NCBI RefSeq assembly: GCF_027744825.2 | Contig: NC_071336.1 | Location: 25,328,501-25,392,500 of the forward strand | Direction of reading: 5' to 3' | DNA from: Synchiropus splendidus | Lineage: Eukaryota; Chordata; Actinopteri; Syngnathiformes; Callionymidae | DNA length: 64,000 nt | Part shown: positions 50,080 to 62,836 of the stretch, in pieces | Position numbering within the stretch: the stretch's first letter is position 1 | How the letters are laid out: each line of letters begins with the position of its first letter | Position numbers and translations under genes: made by a program | The notes under the pieces: model-generated | Seen by the model: only the letters and a program-made list of their open reading frames with translations | Database searches by the model: none | Told to the model about the DNA's origin: nothing

Positions 50080-50477
50080 CTCCAGACCAATTGATCCTGG
50101 AATTTTGCAGGACCGCCTTCGTTACAGAGTGGAAATCAAAGTCAGTCACCTGTGGGAACTGCTCTTAATTCAAATAACCATGTGGTGTTCCACATGGCTC
50201 TATTTAAGGTCCCATTCTATTTTCCATCTACCCACTACGACTTGGCCAAATCATCCTTTGTCCAAACATATCTTTCCGCTGCAGTCCATTACTGCGGTTC
50301 TCGCATGTCTTGATGATATCACCAGCTTTACGGCACGAACTTTCCTTCAGCTGAACCACTCAAAGACAGTACCATCAGTCGTTCCCTCACCAATCTCTCC
50401 TAGCTTCCCTGATAGCAGCCTTGCTCCCGTCTTCAGAAACATAACCAGCGTAGCTCTGAATCTCCACATCTAATTTG
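50080..50477 (+). mobile_element. L2-like LINE, 5' part (split by an LTR)
   Basis: One frame near 50175-50250 reads CGVPHGSI, a stop, then GPILFSIYPL. This is the GVPQGSxxGPxLF reverse-transcriptase block with a stop and a Q-to-H change. About 60 codons later a second frame reads CLDDITSFTARTFLQLNHSKT, resembling the cLxDIxxWMxxNFLQLNxxKTE segment of L2/Rex1-type LINEs. The element is dead. The reading resumes after the LTR at 51138. Confidence 0.75.
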
Positions 50478-51137
50478 TGTGATGATCGCGAAAGGAGTCT
50501 GACCCAATTGCAAATCGAAGCTGGTTTACAGAAGACAACGAGAGTCAAGTTTAACAATAATTTAATACAAACAACACAAATAAATCAAACAAAAATGTAC
50601 AAAAGAAGATGTCAACAGCAGAAGCGGAGCGAGGAGGACCTACATACGTAGGGCAGGGTCAACACCTGAAAACAGAAAGAACGGGTGAACAAAGCTCTAA
50701 CCTGAAAACCAGGACAACTGAAACGCACCTGGACACTAAACTCACGAGGCCAAACAACTTAAAGCGCTCGGTGGTGGTTCTACAAACACACAGACAAGAA
50801 AGACAATAACGTGGAGAAAAAGGCGAGTACAAAATAATAAAACAAAAACAAAATAACGAGAATCAAAAACTAAAATCACCATACGCGGGAACAAGAATCA
50901 AATTTGGAAATACAAGCGATCGGAGGGTCGAGAGGTAGAGTTTTACCATCAGACACGAAGTGACCATCTGGCAAAGCAGACTGGAACTCAGGAGAGTTTA
51001 TCCATGCTGGAGTAATCAGTGGAATGAGATCCAGCTGCGCTGCCATTAAGCTAGATAGAGTGGGATGAAAACAGGGAAACAAGGCATGGAACACAGGAAG
51101 TTACAAAATAAAAGCACCTAAAAACCGAAGTATGACA
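50478..51137. mobile_element. 660-bp solo LTR with 5-bp target-site duplication
   Basis: The element begins TGTGATGATCGCG and ends AAGTATGACA, so it has the TG...CA ends of an LTR with short inverted termini. It is flanked by identical ATTTG on both sides (50473-50477 and 51138-51142). No internal retroviral or Gypsy coding region is next to it, so it is a solo LTR left by recombination between two LTRs. AATAAA signals lie on the plus strand (for example near 50578), but the orientation is not decided. The family is unknown. Confidence 0.8.
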
Positions 51138-51270
51138 ATTTGAACCATCACATTAATTTAAAATAAAACTCTCACAGGCCGATTTGGAGAAATGTTAAAA
51201 CATTCTCTTTTGTCTGTGAAGCACTTTGTGAACAGCACTTTTATACAACGACTGTATATATACAAAGATT
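51138..51270 (+). mobile_element. L2-like LINE, 3' part after the LTR
   Basis: Continues the interrupted LINE. It ends with tgaagcactttgtgaacagc followed by tgtatatataca, resembling the gtgaagcactttg tail common at the 3' end of fish L2/Rex-type LINEs. Confidence 0.5.
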
Positions 51271-54200
51271 TGAAATAAGTGATATTTATCGTCTTTGAGT
51301 GTTTAGTGCTCTGTGTGTAAATCTAATTATGTTTATGACGTGCTTGAGGAATATGCTGCAACGTCAACAACACTGTCGACTGCCATTACTGAGGATCAGT
51401 TTTTCTATTATTGCTATTACAAAGACTTGCGTAGCACCGCAAACAATCAGAGATCAGGGAGGTGATCAAGATAGTCAGTACTGATGCTGTACTATTACTA
51501 CAACTAATACTATTTAATATAAGCAGACGGAAAATTATTACTTGTCTATGGCCATTAAAACCTTTTATACTGTTGTATTTATAATCTAGTTTATGCCAAT
51601 GTTCTACCTCACGACTGTGTCTATTACTATTACCGTTTTTAGTATTATTAGATTCCAGATTGAAATGAAATTTGGAAAACAGCTGTTTTAATTCTATTCT
51701 AAAATAGCAAATAAAAAACAGACATGGGTTTAAACATGCTTCAGTTTAAGCCTTTGTCTCCACCACACAGAAGGCCGATCAAAGGAGTCACTCATCTTTT
51801 ATAGCATCAACGTCATGCACGAGAATGTGTCCCTCTACAAGAGACAGGACTTAAGACAGCAGTTGGTAAGATTCCTCCTCTCCCTGGAGCACGTTGGATG
51901 GAGCGCGACTGAAGGTGGGGTCAGCTGGTGTTGCTGGGGGCAAGAACTGAGGCCTCCTGGGGGAAACAGTGGCTCCCTCTGTTAGCAGACAGGGGGCGTC
52001 GCCCCGCACCTACCAGCCTCTAATGCTTCCTCACCACTTGCTGTAACTCTACCCTGTAGATAACCATCTCAGCGAGGGATCGGCGTGCCCCACCTGGCCC
52101 CCCCCCGCTCCCCTCGGCTGTGGGGTCACGGCGTGGGGGGTGGGGTGAGCACAACACTTTCACATCAACACATGCCTGTCTGGAAGTCTTGCATAGCTCA
52201 GCCGAAGCCGATAACTGGCTCACAAATTCACACCTCCGGGTCTAAAGCTGCATCAGACCGCCACAAGTGTCGAACGATTCGGCGTCTGCATGAGAGGGAG
52301 GGGTCACTGGGTTTTGTTTTCGGAAATAAACAGCCTGTTCTGACATTAACGGGTGAGCCATGAGCCGCGTTCGGTTCTCACTGGTATAAAGACGGTGAAT
52401 ATTGACAGCGGTGCCGAATGGACCTGGACGTTTTCCTGACCTGCCCCTCATTAAACATCAGACAGGAGTTTGCTGGAAAAGGCCAAGCAGTCTAAAAATA
52501 TAATGAGTGCATTAGTGCGGTCGGAAGAGTACTTGAGGGTTGAGTGGCTCTTTGCTGACAGCGAGCTGAGCCAAGCATGACACTGCCACTCCTGCTGTTC
52601 CCTGCAAACACATAAAGCCCACAGTAAATGTGCGCTGGCAGGTCGGCAGACACCCACCGCTCCGTACCCTGCTGCTCGTCTGAGGCCAAGCCCGAAGCCG
52701 AACCCATAACTGACGCTCGGCCAGGAGTGACGCACGCACCGCTTATTACCCATAATGGCCATGCTCTTTAACCTGGTTCTGTTCTCCACAAGATTTACAT
52801 TTTGTGAGGATAATTGTCAGAGAGAATAAGTGCCCCAACTTCACCTACCACAGTGGGTCTATAGCTTTATTAATATTATAGAGCCGTCGGCATCATCAAA
52901 AGCGCTGGATATTAAAAAAGGCAGATGTTTCCGAGAGGCGAGTTCTGGGAGGGTTGTTTGCTCAGAAGCAGGTAATTGCTTTACTTGCCCGCCATAAAAG
53001 CTCTGAACTCTTATCAATAGGTAAATAAAGCTTGACCCATTACCAGAAAGAAGCACCGTAAATATTTCCCAATTATCAATTATCTAAAAGGATGGCGTCG
53101 TTCCGTGCGGCCATTTACCCAATATGTCATCGTAAAAGTGTTGGATAGAGCTGCATTCCTTCCCTGCAAATGTCCGTCCCATAAATATCGTTTTTGAACT
53201 GTTGCAAAGTGCTGACCGGACAATTTCTGCTGGCACACGCACAGACGCGAACGCATCTGTCTCTCTCTTTCTCTGTCTCTCTCTGAGGCCACAGGGACAG
53301 CGCAGAGATATTAGGTTTCTGCTTGTGTTGGTTCCATTGTGTCCGACAAGAGATTGATGTAAACTGGGCAGCCACTGTCCGGGTTCGCATATACTTTATA
53401 TTCTGCTCATGCTGCTGACTTGCAACTGCTGATGCATCAGCAGGCTCAACATAGAGCTGGATTACAGGACGAGAGAGGGAGGACTTTTTTTTTGTGGCTG
53501 TCCTTTCTCATGGAAGAGTGAAGGGGTGTTTCTTTAGTTGTGCACTGCTCTGTCAACAACAACAGTGCTCTGAATGAGGCTGACTTTGAGTGACGCAGAA
53601 TCACTACACACTGTCAGAAATGGAATGCGACAGAACAAAGAATCATCATGGTGACTCAAGCTCATCATTTGTTGTTATTGTTTTTAACAATGTGGGGGAA
53701 ATAAATAACTCACAGTAAATAGAACTAAGCTAGTTACTCAGTAGCCACCAGAAATAATCATTCAATACGTGCCACCTAACAATTGTGCCTTTTATAGTTC
53801 ATGTTATAAGACTAAAAACAAGGCCATCTACTAGGTGACTTCTACTAGGTGAACAATTTAATGTTTTTAGTTTCATATGTGCTGAGTGTGACACTTCTGT
53901 CGCCCCTGAATTGGACATTGTTAAAAAAAATAAATGAATAAAACAAAAAAGAGAATGATCCAGTCCTAGTATTAAGGCCAAATATGAACATCCTTTTTCT
54001 ATCAAGTCTTGAATAAAAAAAGTAAGAAATTGTAAACTAAAGGTCTTTCAATTGAAGCAAAAAGTAACTTCAATAACTGAGCAATGTTTAAAAAAAAAAT
54101 CAAAATGTGAATTTGCAACTAAAGTTATGAATAAAATAGTTCAGAATTTTAAAAAAGCATATACTGACAAAAATGTCATATAGACATATATTCATCAGTA

Positions 54201-54518
54201 AATTGTGAATGTAAAAAAGAGGACCATATTCAAAATGTCTTATTATGTTTTTCTTTTATTTTTTTTTTAACTCAGAACCTTTATTTGATTTCTCTTGTTT
54301 TTTTAAATGAATCACTTAACAATCATTTTGAATCCACCTTGCCACTGCTCTCAGTGAACATTCCTCAACATGTCTGTCCTGCTTAAATATAAAAATAGCC
54401 AGACTTCTGTTGTTGTATTTCATATTTTCACTCAACAGTGGAGTTATCTGTAATTGGAGCATGATTCATGCTTGTGAATTTTCTGCTTCAAATGACATGC
54501 CACCTAACTTGAGTTTCC

Positions 54519-54522
<4 letters not shown>

Positions 54523-54547
<25 letters not shown>
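54523..54547. repeat. (TG)n microsatellite
   Basis: About twelve uninterrupted TG units. Confidence 0.95.
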
Positions 54548-54549
<2 letters not shown>

Positions 54550-55220
54550 AGTGGACATTAGTGATAGTTTTGTGTGTTGTTAAACTTGTCTCTATTTGTT
54601 TTCCCTTAAATATCAGGAAGGTTGTGACCTCTGGAGGCGCCCGCCGGTTCATCTGTGCTCACACAGGGCGTGTTCTGCTCATACAGAACAGAGTTTTCCA
54701 AATGTCAAAAATAATTTCCATGGACCGTTTTTTAACACCTCTTAATAGAGTGCCTCAGCAAGTCCAAACAAGTCTGAGAATACCATTGTGAGAATGTGTT
54801 ATGGAATCTTCAAGACGATGTCTGTAAATCCAGCCAAAAAATAAAAAATAAAAAAAATTAAAATAAATAAATAAATGATGGGCTGTAGCCTTAAATGCAG
54901 CCCAGGCCCTGGTAAATTTGAAAGGAATATTTTCAAACTGTCCCTGCTGTATTTTTTTATTTCTACCTTTTTTTGGAACATTAACATGTTAGACTGAAGT
55001 CATTTAGTTAATTCATGGCCATGCACCAATATAAGGTCATCAATATTGTTTCCAACCAAGGAAATCTCATGATTGCTCAATGAAACTTATTTATATTTTT
55101 GTAGCTATGGGCACCTCAGGTTGACAGAAAAGTCAATATTTAAATAACTAATGATAGCTTCGATTTGGAAATATAAATTCTAAAAAAAGTTGACAAAGGA
55201 ATAGCTACATTTTTGTGTTG

Positions 55221-55262
55221 TATTATTACTATTATTATTGTTATTATTATTATTATTATTAT
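55221..55262. repeat. (ATT)n microsatellite
   Basis: About fourteen ATT-type units with two interruptions (att act, att gtt). Confidence 0.9.
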
Positions 55263-56063
55263 ACAGTAGAACTGACATTTTGCAGACCACTTTCTCTTGT
55301 GTGCATTTTGGCTTCAGCTGTATCGCGAGACTCGACATCGCTCTCCTTGTGCTCCTTCGGTTGTAAACTGAGACAAAGGCTGATGAAAAAACAATCCATA
55401 CAAAACTGACAAAAGTAGGAGACGTGTCGATAGCAGACATTTGAAAAAGACTTCATGATAAAAGCTGTCTCCAGTTATATAGAGACAGTCATGAAAGCTT
55501 AATGGGACTGTGTTTTATTGGTCTACAGCAGCGCAGCGTAAACCCAACACCTACTGTAATTAGCTTCATTAGACCAAAGAGCCGAGCAAGATGCTCCAAG
55601 ATGAGCTGAGAATTACTCATTTAAAAACACTTTGGTTCCAGCTTTTACATCAATAAATCATCAACACCTAAAAGTTGAAGTCAATTCACCGATATCTCCT
55701 CATTTATGCATCATTTTAATGGTACATTTTTACGGCATTGACAGCAGTCTGGGGGTCTGGCGGTTGAGCCGGTGCCGGGGGACCTGCCGGATCTGTTTGT
55801 GGTTTGTTTGCAAAGGGCCTGGCGGGTCCAGAGGTGGAGGGTTAGCCACAACGGTCTCTCCGGCACCAGTCTGTCCTGAAGGAGAAATGAAACAGACTTG
55901 AAGACTCGCTTGTGTGTTCGAGACAAACGCTTCTGTCTCGTATTAAACTTTGTTTTCCTGAATGTGGGGGTGAAGAGCACAGCCAGAAGGCAATGCTCTC
56001 CTTGTACCATTCAGTGCGATACGTAGATGAGGTTTCATGAAACAGTGTCCCGATTTTCAGAGG

Positions 56064-56081
56064 CCACCAGATGGCACTGTC
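56064..56081 (+). promoter_or_regulatory. CTCF-like motif in MITE copy D, left
   Basis: CCACCAGATGGCACTGTC, a full match to the CTCF core pattern. The partner at 56111 faces it. Confidence 0.45.
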
Positions 56082-56110
56082 TGCTGTAAAATGTTTGGAC
56101 TGAAAACCAA

Positions 56111-56127
56111 GAGCGCCATCTAGTGAC
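56111..56127 (-). promoter_or_regulatory. CTCF-like motif in MITE copy D, right
   Basis: The reverse strand reads GTCACTAGATGGCGCTC. The first core position is changed (T for C); the rest fits. Confidence 0.4.
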
Positions 56128-56198
56128 TTGGGAAAATTAGGACACTGTTTCATAAAACTTTCAATAGTGTTTCATGATGCCTCATCTACCCATCACTA

Positions 56199-57468
56199 TC
56201 TTTCTGTTTTGAGGTGTGAAACTTGGCTCACAAATAAAAGGGCAAAACATAAACTATGAAAGCAGCAGATGTTAACAACGCCAGTAAGTTTACAGGAGCT
56301 TTTGTTGGACCACTGAGCCATAATCATTAGTCGAGATCCGAAGCATTTTACAATTCAGTAAAGTGGTCTGGCTAATTCAAATTAGGATCCATTCCAATCA
56401 AAACAAGCCCAAAATACTTTATCCGCACCTTCAAATGATAGCTGACGCTTCAAATTAATATTTTGTGAGAAGGATGAATCGTCTGAATTAAATTTGGAGC
56501 CTGACCTGCGTCATCAAAAACATTCCAGCAGCAGCCGATATTTTTAGTTTAAACATTTCCACATGAGGAAACCGGATTTGCAAACATAAATTCCAGGATT
56601 TTGCCAAACACTGCAGCGCTCCAAATCTTCTGCAAATACACCAATCATTCAGGTAATCATTTACGCAATACTTTTCCTTTTTTTTTTTTTTCAAAAACCA
56701 CCTCTAGAGAGACGTGCTCTCAGGTCATAAAATCACATGTACGACGCTTTTTGCCTCGATAGAAAGTGCCAAAGTTCGGGAAACCTGATCCTGCGTGAGG
56801 AGTAATCGGTTTTAATTTGGACTGTTTTCATATTGGACCATCCGTCTCACTCCGTTGTGGGCCAAGTGTGACCTGCTGTGTGCAAACATCAATGGTTAAT
56901 AGAGGAGTGTGTCAGAGCCAGATGCTGAACCACCACTATCGCTGCTTTACTTATGTCCTCAGAAGGTTGTTTACTCGAGCATGAAGTCAAAACGAGAGGA
57001 CAGCAGAGGGATGACAAATGAGCTTGGAGAGAAGAGGGCAGGAAATTCAGCTTCCTTCCTGCACTCTGTCACGATCACCCAGGGGCCTCCATTCTTGGAG
57101 CTGCTGCAGCATTTGTTGCTATAATCGGAGGGGAAATGCCACCTTTGGGTCCTCAGGGGTCGCCCGGGAGCTGTTTAGCGTTTCCTGACCCATCTACTGC
57201 CACTCGGACACCCAGGGATGACCGGGCCCTGCGGGACGCCTCCGATTGTTCACACTCTAACAGTTTGTTGACCTCCATGCTTCCTTTTTTTCTAAGGACA
57301 GGCCATTGCTACCTGGGATAAACTGGTTATTGGATGACTAGGCCATTTTTTTCCACATACTTTTAAGCCAACAGGTTAAAAAAGGATGCAGCCAATATAT
57401 TTTTACAGGCTAACAGGCTGATACATGTAGCTCAGTCATATCAGACTGATCGAATGACAGTTAATTTT
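56199..57468. other. Unique sequence, no gene seen
   Basis: Short poly-T at about 56679-56691. No domain-bearing frame. Confidence 0.45.
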
Positions 57469-57980
57469 ACTGTAATTTCCAGACTACAGTATAAGGATAA
57501 AGCTATAAGGATTTTTACAGGCTGAAGAGCATCATGTTTCCAAAAATATTGAGCCTTGTCACATCAAAACGATGAAAACACAGGTGCTTTATTGACCTTA
57601 TAGCGCTCGGAATGCGTTGCTTTCACCCGCATGTCCACAGCTCCACCAACAGAACCGATCTCCTGGAGGACCGAAGGCAAGAGGCAGCAAGTGAGACCTG
57701 CTGTGGTGTCAGAACTGCTGACATGCGGACGAAAACACGTGAGGAGTTCATGATTCAAGTTCAGAGCATTGTCGAGTTTGTTTCATGAGTCAGTCTCGAC
57801 GCTGGACCACATTTTCAAAACTAGTTTAGAAGTGATCCTCATGCATTTTTAAACCTTTCTACGGTGAAGACAGCTCCACTGCACCCGGTGCAGCTGATGT
57901 ATGATCAACATCTATTTTGCGTCTTAAATTTTGTGGGTGTGGCTAATATCCCGGTGTGCTTAATGGTCCAGGAATTACGG
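57469..57980. mobile_element. Tataaggcgc-type DNA element, copy 2 (both ends)
   Basis: The left end is actgtaatttccagactac. The right end is gtccaggaattacgg, whose reverse complement ccgtaattcctggac mirrors it. The interior is shared with 35706-36247 as described there, so the pair defines one family. No open transposase remains and the superfamily is not assigned. Confidence 0.65.
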
Positions 57981-59619
57981 GACATTAAGAAGCTCACTGT
58001 GCTGTTTAATCCGTTGTGTATATGCCCTTTCTGCCACAGACACTTTTTTCCTTTAGATATCTAAGCACTCAGTGGCATACAGACCTAGTACCCAGAGTAA
58101 ACCCTTACAAACGTGGTTAGAACATACAAACCCATGACAGGAAGTTCATCTGACACTTGGTGCCAAGGACCTCTAGTCAGACCTGGTCTCATCCCCCCAC
58201 CCCCAGGGCCCTCAATACAAAGACACAACACAATACAAAGAGGAAGTTTTTAATATTGTATGCTCCAGACAGTACTCCAAAAATAGTTTGAGGTCTTCCT
58301 ATCCAAAGTCTACTATTGGGTCTGTGTTCCGGTGACTGTACTGGGAGCAGCTCTCCTCAGGAATCCTTCGGCGCTCCTGGGTTTGCCCGGGGGTCTCCCT
58401 CCCGCTCCAACCGTGCTCGGGTCAGTTCATCAGCCCAAACTGTCTCAGTTCAACAGGGCTATAATACGTGATTTAGACATGGAGGACGACTCTGGTGGCC
58501 TGGATGTTATCCCATCATTCCTCCACCACCACCCCCGCCTTATTCCAAAGAGATTCCCTCTCCCACATTAGTCTGGATAGGAAAATGTTGAGTGGTCGAG
58601 GCCTGCTTCCTGTAATTACCCCGCTATTCGCATCTCACACGCGCAGCGGGACAGAACCCATGATTTACACAGAGTCGATGCAAATAGGAAAATGTAAAAG
58701 TCTTCTGCAGTGTCACTCAGATGACTTTGGAGATGATGCTTCTCTCGCGTCGCACGACGATATTAAAGGAGACGGATGTGAAAGTCTACGCGCTCACACA
58801 CTCACCGTGGTCATGTCAGTGCACATTTAATGGAGTGGTCAATGAGACCGAGTGAGAGCAGCCAGCCAGAGCAGCGAGACAGCGTCTCTATTGAGTTAGA
58901 GCAGACATTAGCACTCGCCCTGTCTCTCGCCTCCAGCCCGGGCTCCTCTTCATCCATCCACTGTCCAGTACAAAGCGGCCGTGCTGTGGCCCCTGCTACC
59001 CAATAACAGTGACTGATCATAACCTAATTGGATTGATGTAACTTGTTTTCCAGCCTATTCAATCTAATTTGCCTGGAGCCAGCCACAAAAAAAAAGAAAA
59101 TATGATCCGGTGGTTTTATCTCCTCCTTCCTTTTTCAGGGGAAGATGTGGGCGCAGGCTGGGCTGTGCTGGAATGTGCTGAAACCAGGGTGACATGATAG
59201 GCTGGGTTGGTCACGTCGTCCATCATTGCAGACACATGCAACTGCATTTGCAAAAAAAAAAAAAAAAAAAAAAACGGCTGACTGAGATTTGTTGCAGGAA
59301 CGTCTTCTTATTGTTCTGAGCACAAAGCCGGTGAATATGCACAGACACAAGCACTGCTACACGATCTACAAGAACACCTTTCCAAAAGACCTACAACAGT
59401 TGCGAGAGATACACTTTTAATTGCACCCGTTTTAAACCAATTTCTGTACAGAAACAATAAGAAGAGAAACAATTAAAATGGGACGATAGGAATTCTATTC
59501 CTTATTTGTGTAAACTACAAGAGAACAATAATACTTATTACGTAAACGATAAGAATTTCAAGTTTATTTTAGTGAAAACCACTCACTTTCAAAACACACA
59601 CTGACTAATAAAAACAGTA
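57981..59619. other. Unique sequence with a poly-A run
   Basis: Poly-A at 59252-59274. The 111-codon frame at 58495-58830 has no recognised domain. Confidence 0.4.
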
Positions 59620-59660
59620 GTGTCCGAATTTGCAGAGGCCATGAGATGGTGCTGATGGGT
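59620..59660. repeat. Short relic of the CTCF-motif MITE
   Basis: tgtccgaatttgcagaggcc followed by atgagatggtgct resembles the core of the family (tgtcctgattttcagaggcc, accagatggcact). It lies about 100 bp left of the complete copy E. Too short and diverged for certainty. Confidence 0.35.
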
Positions 59661-59801
59661 GGTTTCACTGACACAGTTGTTGACTCAGACTACAGCTAGT
59701 TCTCCTGTGCATTATGAGAAGTTTGGGGAGGACAGAGACATGTTGGAGAGAGTACAGATGGTAGATGAGGTTTCATGAAACAGTGTCCTGGTTTTCAGCG
59801 G

Positions 59802-59819
59802 CCACCAGATGGCACCGTC
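59802..59819 (+). promoter_or_regulatory. CTCF-like motif in MITE copy E, left
   Basis: CCACCAGATGGCACCGTC matches the 12-base CTCF core fully. Confidence 0.45.
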
Positions 59820-59882
59820 TGCTTTAAAATATTTGGACTTGAACTACAAATTCAATGAAACCTCACATCATTTCGAAAGCAA

Positions 59883-59900
59883 GAGCGCCATCTAGTGGCA
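59883..59900 (-). promoter_or_regulatory. CTCF-like motif in MITE copy E, right
   Basis: The reverse strand reads TGCCACTAGATGGCGCTC, a full core match facing the left motif. Confidence 0.45.
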
Positions 59901-59970
59901 TCCAAAAATTAGGACAGTGTTTCATCAACACCGCAACACTGTTTCATGAGGCCTCATCTACCCATCAATA

Positions 59971-62836
59971 AAATACATGTATGTCCCAACAGTTGCCATG
60001 AAAGAGTCTCAGTATTCCAGCGTTGCCTCTACGACGAGATGAGTATGGTCAGATGGTTGCAACACTTGTTTATAAGTTCAAAGAGAAGCAAAAGTTCTCA
60101 ATATTAACTCTCAGCAACCGTCAGGACAGACAGGAAAGTCCCTAAAACTGACCTCGAACTGAACCGTCTGTTTAATGGAGTGATTTAGAAACGGCGAGAG
60201 GATGGCCGGCACTGTTTTGACATGAAAAAGCTCAAAAAGGCAAAGAAGATAAACAGTCCAAAACATCCTCAGAGGCTGTCGTCGCTCCAAACGTACGGTC
60301 AAAGAAAGCATCGCGCTAACATAATCATGCTGTGCTCTTATAGAAGCTGTTAAACTCTGGATGACATCTGCGCGCCTCACCAGAGTGTATAGACAGAAGA
60401 GCTCGCCTTTTTTTATACGTGTTTACTCATGGTGTTGGCATATGCTCGTCTGTGTACACGGTGGCGTCTGCGTCTTTGTTCCTCCGGCGCGGTCAAAAGG
60501 TTACAGTAACTTCAGTAGCATGTACACATGTGGGTCCATTTCAGCCGCAAGGTATGATCAAGAACCCTTGGCGTGTGAGGCGATGGCGATCGTGATATCA
60601 TTAAACTAGATCCCAGCACTGTTTTTTTTCCCCCCAGATAAAAACCCCATCCATGCTCAGCAACATACGATCTCTCACCGCAGCTTTTGTGAGGAGCCTC
60701 ACAATGGTGCATGTGATATGGAGCCCTCTCAGACAGCCAAAGTGGCCACCTATTGTACAGGATCCCAGCTTCTCCCCTCGGTGCAGCCCCAGTAATTATG
60801 CTATAACTTTTCGCAGGATTTCAGCACGTCTTCTCACTTTACTCAAAGCCAATGGAATTGGGCTGGATCGAGCCGGACAGCTCTGCAGCGGGAGGGTGTC
60901 CAGATTTCACAATAGCGTTCTCTAATCCCTGTCTGGGACTTCATCTGCGCTGCTATTATCCATGCTGGAGGTCATGTTTCCGAATCCTTGTGACATGTTG
61001 ATTTGGAGTCAGGATGGAAGCAATAAATCTCGACGTTAGGCCTCCGACTATTATGCTTACTTTAGGATATTGATCGTGAAAGCTACGTTTCATTTGATCC
61101 TTACGTGTTATTACAGTGTGTCCTCAATCTGCCATCATCCGTTTTAAACTGCCACCAAAACCCTCTTTTTCAAAGTACTACCTCCACTACTGGTACTTGA
61201 TTACTAACTTTCTCCAGAGGTTTTCATATTTAAAATGGTACATTTTTAATTTATTTATTTTTAAATATGTGTAAAACTTATTTTATTTGTGTCCTTGTCC
61301 ACTGCTACGGGCTGAGTGTGGCCACAGGGGGCGCTGCCCAATTTGACTAGCTTATATATATATATGTATATATTCTCTAAATCCTTCTATGTAAATATGT
61401 AAAAATAATATGGATTTATGTGGACCTGGAAAGCCTTTCATAAATCTGCGTACTTATTGTTTTATTAAATTGTGAATCAATAAAAGGGTGTTTTTTGTCT
61501 TTCGAGTTGGAAAGAGAAACATACAAATGTACTTTTTTTGTTTCACTAAAAATCAAATCTACTGGAAATTTATAATAGTTTCTACAGAAGCATACTGCAT
61601 TCATTTGAAGAAAAGTTTTTTTTTTTTTATATTTTCCTATTTATTATATTTCATGTTTTCCTCAAAAAAAAAAAAAATTCCACCCTGTTTTTTTGCATTT
61701 ATTTTTCCTGAATTACAAGGATACTTCATGTCATCACAGAGCTCAGGTGTCAGGCTTGTTGTGCTCGATGAGGTCGCATCGTTGTGCCTGTAGAACATGA
61801 CGGTAAACTGTCGCCTTTGCGACATACTATGTGTTTAAGCAAAACAAATGGGCAGGTGGTCATAATGTGTTGACTGATTTATACGTATTAGGCATATAAC
61901 GTTGTTGGGGTGGAGAGGGTGAACCCGGTCTACAGTACAGTGGACAGCCGGTCCCGGAGGTTCCACGTCAACAAAGAGAGCAAGCGCGCCAGTCTATTGA
62001 TTCCCTCCGCAGGGAGAGATAAGCTGTCGCCACTCATGAAGTCCTTTCATTGGTTACAGCTCGAGCGAGCCTGTCTGCATCTACTGAACGTACACTCCAC
62101 TATAATGTCAATACCCATCCAGCGGGACGCGCCTTTTTTGACTGGGAACAGATGGTGTTTACTCCAAGATTCCCTCATTTCTGCCATTGTGAGGAAACAC
62201 CTACATTGATCCTCCTAATGGAGAATGTCTGTGCTTTGGTTTTCCATCAGCCCCTTAATTTAATATGTTCAACACGCTTTACAAGCTGCACTGTTGAACT
62301 TGGAGACTCCTGGACGCACCAGAAGTGTTAATCCACATCTGAGAACGATTCTCTTAATACCGGTTCACCCGGAGCTTTCGTGTTTTATTACGTGATACAT
62401 ATTTTAAAGTGAGTGAGCTGTCAACAACAGGCTGCAGCACACTATAGATGATTTTTCCCCCTTTTTTCCATCACAATCTGCTGCTTCATGTGTCAGCCTC
62501 GGCAGTTTGTCTGTGTGATGTTTGGCTCGCTCAGGCGCCTATTTAGGGTGCGTCTGTGTGCTTTTTATATGACTGTCTGAAGAGGTATCGTCCGTCTCAC
62601 TAGGCCATGTCAAAAAAGAAAAGTTGACTGGCTGATGCTGAATGAAGACAGGGCTGGGTGGGTCTTGAATGACGGCAGTTACTAGCAGCCAACAAACATA
62701 GCAGGTTGGAGTGTATGTATTCTCTGTGTGCTGCAAAGAGTTGTGCCTCAAAATGAGAAGTTTCTGCATGATCATGTTCCTGCTGCAAAGTTGGCTGGCA
62801 TGGCGAGGAGAAATAGGCCTTTTGGTTTTCTTCACA
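59971..62836. other. Unique AT-rich sequence, no gene seen
   Basis: Poly-T near 61617-61629 and poly-A near 61663-61676 with (TA)n at about 61351-61372. A GGGGGCGCTGCC word at 61328 resembles half of a CTCF site. Frames of 90-101 codons lack domains. Confidence 0.4.

Larger units (their letters stand above)
51271..56011. other. Long unique interval with microsatellites
   Basis: Holds (TG)n at 54523-54547 and (ATT)n at 55221-55262. 52450-53400 is compositionally even, with taatta-type words (for example aattatcaattatc near 53071), and is a candidate for conserved noncoding DNA. No coding exon recognised. Confidence 0.4.
56012..56198. mobile_element. CTCF-motif MITE, copy D
   Basis: The left end cagtgcgatacgtagatgag is diverged. 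The core is well kept (ttcatgaaacagtgtcc, aggccaccagatggcactgt, gagcgccatctagtga). The right end cctcatctacccatcacta is intact. It is shorter in the middle than copies A and E: the gaacaactcattcaatgg part is missing. Flanking 8-mers do not match. Confidence 0.8.
59751..59970. mobile_element. CTCF-motif MITE, copy E
   Basis: The left end is agtacagatggtagatgagg and the right end is gcctcatctacccatcaata. The middle is complete (ttggacttgaactacaaattc, cctcacatcatttcgaaagc). Both CTCF-like cores are intact. No convincing target duplication. Confidence 0.85.

Noticed and set aside
61320..61340. CTCF site at gtggccacagggggcgctgc
   Set aside because: The right half is excellent, but one base is missing between the halves, so the 12-base core matches at only 9 positions.
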